Shown piece after piece: positions 6,361-9,184 of a stretch of 9,184 nucleotides of DNA. Every line of letters starts with the position of its first letter. Positions within the stretch are counted from its first letter, which is position 1. The stretch comes from SSS58A sp041648155 (GTDB lineage Bacteria; Krumholzibacteriota; Krumholzibacteriia; Krumholzibacteriales; Krumholzibacteriaceae): positions 1-9,184 of the forward strand of contig JBAZPL010000101.1 in the NCBI GenBank assembly GCA_041648155.1, read 5' to 3'. Below the pieces are notes generated by a model that had not been told where the DNA came from, searched no databases, and saw only the letters and a list, made by a program, of their open reading frames with translations. Made by a program: the position numbers and the translations under genes.

Positions 6361-8268
6361 TCACGGCCAAATGAAGTTGATGGCGGCGCCCGTCGCGACG
6401 ACCGCGGCAAGCATGATGCCGGTGGCCTTCAGCGTATCCCTCCAGCCGAGCTCCCTGAGCAGCACGACCAGAGTCGCGATACACGGAAAGAACATCGAGA
6501 GAATCACGCATCCCGAAACAAGCTGCTTCGTCGTGAGCGACAGCGGCGCGAACATCCCCGCGCCCATTTCCTTCCGCAGTATCCCGAGAAGGAGCGGCAC
6601 GATCGCTTCCTTCGGGAGTCCCCACAGCGTGCTCACGACCCCCGCGCCCGCGTCGGCGATGTAGTGAAACACGTTGAGCTCGTAGAGCACGTTCACGACG
6701 AGAATCGCGGCGAGCACGATCGGGAGCGCCTCCCGGAGAAATCCCCCAACGCGCATCCACATCTTCGAGGCGAGCGCACCGGGCGACGGCACGCGATAGG
6801 GCGGGATCTCGATAAGAAGCTCGGGGAGAAAACCGCGCGTGGCGATTCTCAGAATCACGCCGATCACGATCCAGACGACGAAGAGTATGCCGTACACGAG
6901 CGCCACCACCCACAGGCCGCGCGCCCCCGCGAGGCCGACGATCATCGCCTGAAGCGCGGCGCAGGGAACGGCGATCGAGATGAGCGTCGCCGTGATAAAA
7001 CGCTGGCGTTTGTTCTCGAGGATGCGCGTGGCCATGATGCCGGGGACGTTGCATCCGAGCCCGAGGAGCGTCGGGACGATTGCATAGCCGTGGAGCCCGA
7101 TGCGGTGCATGCCGGTGTCGAGGAACACCGCGAGCCGCGGGAGATACCCCGTGTCCTCGAGGAGCGAGAGCACGAGGTAGAAGCTGAATATGTACGGGAG
7201 CACCATTCCCAGCGGGACGAAGAGCCCCGTCGTGAGAAGCCCGAACGACTGCTTGAAATCGATCCGGCCGTCTATCAGATTTCCGATGAGAAGATGATGG
7301 AGGAATCCGTCCCCGCCGAGCGAGGCGGAGAGCTTCGCCATCAGGGGTCTCCATGCCGCGTCGAACAACGGCTCCATGCCGAAGGGGACCCGGAACCACG
7401 GCTCCCCCGCGACGCCGACGCCGCCGCTCACGAGAAACTCGCCTATCATCCGCACGACGGAGAACGAAAGCGCGAGCACGAGGAGCGCGAAGAGCCCGCC
7501 CAGCCTGGGGTGAACGCTCGCATCCTCGATCCACTGGCTGAACGTGTGGTGGTGATGGCGCAGCACCTGCACCTCGTCCACGATTTCCCCAACTCTGCTC
7601 CAGACCTTTTCGTCCGCAATATGCTCGTGCCCATTCGCTTGTTCCCCGGCATGATGATGAGGCATGTGGGGGTGATGCGCGGGATGACCGCTCTCGTCCC
7701 GCGCGGCTTCTTCGTCCCGAGCGCCCCGTACGGGAATATCCCGGAAAAGCGCGGTCTCGATCAACCGCACCACTCCCTCGCCGGTCCTCGCCACGGTGGG
7801 CACGACAGGCACTCCGAGGAGCTCCTCCAATCTCTCAATATGTATCTCGATTCCGAGGTGGCGTGCCTCGTCGCTCATGTTGAGGGCGACGACCACGGGC
7901 TTCCCCTGGGCGATCAGCTCCAGCGTGAGAGGGAGGTGCCGCTCGAGATGCGTGGCGTCCACCACGTTGATAATCAGCCCGGCGGCGTCGATGAGATCGA
8001 TCGCCACTCGCGCGGCCTCGTCGAGAGGCTCGAGCGAGTAGGTGCCCGGCGCGTCCACCACGCGGTACGCGCGGTCTCCGAACCGCATGCTGCCCACCGT
8101 GTAACCCACCGTGGTGCCCGGATAGTTGGATGCGATCGTGCGCACCCCCGTCAGCCGCGAGAAGAGCACGCTTTTGCCGACGTTGGGCTGGCCGACAAGG
8201 AGAATGTCGGCGCCCACGGAGCTTCCCTGTTTGGATATTGAGCCTTTGTCGTGGAGATTTTCAGTCAT
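6361..8268 (-). CDS. feoB: Ferrous iron transport protein B, with His-rich linker
   Basis: A 635-residue inner-membrane Fe(II) transporter with a cytoplasmic G domain. G motifs in order: GQPNVGKS (G1, 26-33), YPGTTVGY (G2, about 49-56), DAPG (G3, 72-75), NMSD (G4, 130-133) and ARTGEG (G5, about 160-165). A His-rich stretch at about 195-216 (HPAHHPHMPHHH followed by HEH) and HHHH at 238-241 lie between the G domain and the membrane part. The membrane region has several segments from about 256, including the conserved Gate-like GLGCNVPG (403-410, Cys406), AVPCAALQ (Cys436), LRKEMGAG (564-571) and the C-terminal FFPCIATL with Cys596. It is shorter than E. coli FeoB (773). The start ATG at 8268 overlaps the feoA stop by 8 bp (ATGACTGA), and no ribosome binding site is visible upstream, implying coupled translation. 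It is the last gene of the repressor-feoA-feoB operon. Confidence 0.95.
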   Translation of the reverse strand: MTENLHDKGSISKQGSSVGADILLVGQPNVGKSVLFSRLTGVRTIASNYPGTTVGYTVGSMRFGDRAYRVVDAPGTYSLEPLDEAARVAIDLIDAAGLIINVVDATHLERHLPLTLELIAQGKPVVVALNMSDEARHLGIEIHIERLEELLGVPVVPTVARTGEGVVRLIETALFRDIPVRGARDEEAARDESGHPAHHPHMPHHHAGEQANGHEHIADEKVWSRVGEIVDEVQVLRHHHHTFSQWIEDASVHPRLGGLFALLVLALSFSVVRMIGEFLVSGGVGVAGEPWFRVPFGMEPLFDAAWRPLMAKLSASLGGDGFLHHLLIGNLIDGRIDFKQSFGLLTTGLFVPLGMVLPYIFSFYLVLSLLEDTGYLPRLAVFLDTGMHRIGLHGYAIVPTLLGLGCNVPGIMATRILENKRQRFITATLISIAVPCAALQAMIVGLAGARGLWVVALVYGILFVVWIVIGVILRIATRGFLPELLIEIPPYRVPSPGALASKMWMRVGGFLREALPIVLAAILVVNVLYELNVFHYIADAGAGVVSTLWGLPKEAIVPLLLGILRKEMGAGMFAPLSLTTKQLVSGCVILSMFFPCIATLVVLLRELGWRDTLKATGIMLAAVVATGAAINFIWP

Positions 8269-8503
8269 CGTCGTTCGTACGAACCAGTATTTTTCGGGCC
8301 ATCCCGTGTCCGATGGCGACCTGCGCGCGATTCACCAGGAGAATGATCGGGCCGCCCCAGCTTATGCGGGAGAGCTTGCGCACCTTCTGCCCCTCGGCCA
8401 GTCCCATGGCGCGCAACCGGGATTGAAATTTCTCGCCGCCGTTCAGAGCCACGATCTCGGCGTCCTCGCCCGGCTCGAGCGCGGCAAGGGGCTTTTCAGT
8501 CAT
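8261..8503 (-). CDS. feoA: Ferrous iron transport protein A (SH3-like)
   Basis: An 80-residue FeoA, a small cytoplasmic SH3-fold protein that is required for or modulates FeoB-mediated Fe(II) uptake. The core reads LRAMGLAEGQKVRKLS, then GGPIILLVNRAQVAIGHGMA and a final beta strand, RKILV; this is the standard FeoA pattern. An in-frame TTG at 8533 would extend it by 10 residues into the repressor gene, but ATG at 8503 has AGGGAGG about 9 nt upstream and is preferred. It overlaps the repressor gene by 8 bp and feoB by 8 bp. Residues 1-4 (MTEK) nearly repeat the start of FeoB (MTEN). The 3' end carries a 12-bp palindrome, GTTCGTACGAAC (8273-8284), just before the feoB start. Confidence 0.93.
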   Translation of the reverse strand: MTEKPLAALEPGEDAEIVALNGGEKFQSRLRAMGLAEGQKVRKLSRISWGGPIILLVNRAQVAIGHGMARKILVRTNDDD

Positions 8504-8930
8504 CTCCGAGAGCCTCCCTGAGCTCCGCGGCAAACGTGCCGCTCTTTCCGGATTTTCTCCTGAGAAATTCGAGGAGCCGCGCGAGCTTTTTCACGGCGCC
8601 GGCGTCGAGATGATGCTCCATCCCGCAGGCGTTGATCTCCGAGATCTTCGCGGGCACCTTCAGGACGTCGGCGAAGAGCTGATAGAGCGTCCTGTGGCGC
8701 GAATAGACGAGAGCTGCTTTCTTCCGCCCCTTCGGGGTGAGCTCGATGTAGCTGTAGGATTCGTGCTTCACGAGGCCGAGGCTCCCGAGCTCCTTCACGG
8801 CCGCGTTCACGCTCGGGCTCGTGACGCCGAGTCTCTTCGCGAGATCCTTGGTGCGCACGACGCGGCGCTCCCTCTCTTCGAGAAGCGTCGCCTCGAGATA
8901 GTCTTCCAACCCTTCGGTCAGGCCGTTCAT
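8496..8930 (-). CDS. DtxR/MntR-family metal-dependent repressor
   Basis: A 144-residue winged-helix repressor, probably of the Fe2+- or Mn2+-dependent DtxR family. The helix-turn-helix lies at about 26-52 (VRTKDLAKRLGVTSPSVNAAV), followed by a wing ending in YIELTPKG. The dimerisation and metal region is about 75-125. Candidate ligands are Asp10 and Glu13 near the N-terminus, His79 in SRHRTL, and Cys102, Glu105 and His106 in ACGMEHHL. The pattern mixes features: Asp10 and His-His recall MntR, while Cys102 recalls DtxR/IdeR. The SH3 C-terminal domain of DtxR is absent, as in MntR. ATG at 8930 has AGAGGAG just upstream. It is first in the operon with feoA and feoB, and a dyad lies in its promoter, so autoregulation by iron is likely. 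Metal specificity cannot be decided from sequence. Confidence 0.88.
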   Translation of the reverse strand: MNGLTEGLEDYLEATLLEERERRVVRTKDLAKRLGVTSPSVNAAVKELGSLGLVKHESYSYIELTPKGRKKAALVYSRHRTLYQLFADVLKVPAKISEINACGMEHHLDAGAVKKLARLLEFLRRKSGKSGTFAAELREALGDD

Positions 8931-8942
8931 TCTTAGTCTCCT

Positions 8943-8955
8943 CTAACAATGTTAG
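8943..8955. promoter_or_regulatory. operator candidate CTAACA-A-TGTTAG for the repressor
   Basis: Six-base arms CTAACA (8943-8948) and TGTTAG (8950-8955) flank one A, a perfect dyad. DtxR-family sites are AT-rich palindromes of TTAGGTTAG-type half sites, and CTAAC/GTTAG halves fit that theme. The dyad lies just downstream of the -10, over the probable transcription start, and close to the ribosome binding site, so binding would block transcription. It is most likely bound by the repressor encoded 13 bp downstream. Confidence 0.6.
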
Positions 8956-8964
8956 TTGGATATA

Positions 8965-8992
8965 ATATTAGCCCGGGCGGGCGTCCTGTCAA
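8965..8992 (-). promoter_or_regulatory. sigma70-type promoter of the repressor-feoA-feoB operon
   Basis: On the minus strand, TTGACA (8992-8987) is followed after 16 bp by TAATAT (8970-8965), with a further TATTAT (8967-8962) in the same AT-rich run. The spacer is very G+C-rich (CGCCCGCCCGGG). The promoter is in the right place, about 35 bp upstream of the repressor ATG at 8930. Confidence 0.65.
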
Positions 8993-9009
8993 GAGCGAAA
9001 GAAGGAATG

Positions 9010-9054
9010 AAGACGGCCATGCCGAGAATCGACTCGCGCATGGCCGTCTTTTCG
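9010..9054 (+). terminator. strong GC-rich hairpin with U-tract, no obvious source gene
   Basis: AAGACGGCCATGC (9010-9022) and GCATGGCCGTCTT (9038-9050) are exact 13-bp arms around a 15-nt loop that can itself pair CGAG (9023-9026) with CTCG (9033-9036). On the plus strand the stem is followed by TTCGTTT (TTTTCGTTT counting the last two stem bases), a good intrinsic terminator. On the minus strand the following sequence is only pyrimidine-rich. No plus-strand gene ends here, so it may terminate an antisense or short transcript, or insulate the feo promoter from minus-strand readthrough. Confidence 0.5.
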
Positions 9055-9083
9055 TTTCTCTCTCGGAGCTAACGCATCTCTCC

Positions 9084-9170
9084 CGGCGCTGTAGAGTAGG
9101 AGTCAGGCGCCGTGGCTACAGATTCCGGGCGGCGATTCCCGCTTCCTTTCGGGCGGGGCCTCAGTCCCGG
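9084..9170. other. non-coding right edge with nested inverted repeats (possible structured RNA or repeat)
   Basis: No gene is recognised between the hairpin at 9010-9050 and the window end, though short frames read through. Pairable segments are CGGCGC (9084-9089) with GCGCCG (9107-9112), CTGTAG (9089-9094) with CTACAG (9116-9121), CCGGG (9125-9129) with CCCGG (9166-9170), and CCCGC (9138-9142) with GCGGG (9153-9157). The last two are nested in a plausible two-tier stem. The first two overlap at base 9089 and cross, so they could form a pseudoknot or be alternative folds. This may be a structured RNA, a riboswitch of a gene outside the window, a dispersed hairpin repeat, or chance G+C-rich pairing. 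I do not recognise a known class. Confidence 0.3.
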
Positions 9171-9184
9171 CAACCATACCCGGT

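Noticed and set aside
6664..8241. A 525-residue plus-strand open frame opposite feoB
   Set aside because: It is highly charged, rich in Arg, Glu and His, without recognisable motifs, and fully antisense to a well-supported feoB. It is an artefact of codon bias.
9066..9184. A tRNA, cobalamin riboswitch or other known RNA in the right edge
   Set aside because: I compared the segment by eye on both strands with tRNA, B12 box, TPP, SAM, fluoride and GEMM consensus features and found no convincing match, so it is left as an unclassified structured region.
1..9184. CRISPR array, insertion sequence or prophage
   Set aside because: There is no spaced direct repeat series, no transposase or integrase-like protein, and no phage structural gene in the window.

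Overview
The window is about 62% G+C by eye and gene-dense, with strong AGGAGG-type ribosome binding sites on most genes. Its content suggests an anaerobic or facultatively anaerobic bacterium: an oxygen-sensitive indolepyruvate:ferredoxin oxidoreductase, a ferrous-iron uptake operon, a CGGC-domain protein and a type II toxin-antitoxin pair. A putative secreted protein with a lipobox and a DUF2723-like segment suggests a cell envelope typical of Gram-negative or candidate-phylum lineages, but the phylum cannot be fixed from sequence alone.

Layout, left to right. Positions 3-745 (+) hold the 3' end of an unrecognised gene and a CGGC-domain protein, probably co-transcribed. Positions 753-1490 (-) hold a compact PIN-toxin/DUF6364-antitoxin operon with a clear sigma70-type promoter overlapped by a CGTATAC/GTATACG inverted repeat; its 3' end lies only 7 bp from the convergent CGGC gene. 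Positions 1649-4021 (+) are iorA-iorB, the two subunits of indolepyruvate ferredoxin oxidoreductase. Positions 4224-6267 (+) are a tight three-gene unit: a TPR lipoprotein-like protein carrying a GDNDTFP segment, an ECF sigma factor, and a small single-pass membrane protein that is probably its anti-sigma factor. An AT-rich perfect hairpin at 6311-6345 separates this unit from the convergent ferrous-iron operon on the minus strand, a DtxR/MntR-type repressor, feoA and feoB (8930 down to 6361). That operon has a TTGACA promoter and a CTAACA-A-TGTTAG operator candidate. The last 190 bp contain a strong GC-rich hairpin with a U-tract on the plus strand and further nested inverted repeats without a recognised gene.

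How the genes work together. The repressor-feoA-feoB operon looks like an autoregulated Fe(II) import cassette: the repressor would sense Fe2+ (or Mn2+), bind the dyad at its own promoter, and shut off FeoA/FeoB. Both gene junctions use the same 8-nt overlap, ATGACTGA, which implies translational coupling. Iron import fits the demand for Fe-S clusters in IorA. The TPR-sigma-membrane protein unit looks like an envelope-linked signalling module and is the least described part of the window.

The most interesting items are the TPR/DUF2723-like lipoprotein with its sigma/anti-sigma partners, the His-rich linker in FeoB, the duplicated ATGACTGA junction, and the structured non-coding right edge.
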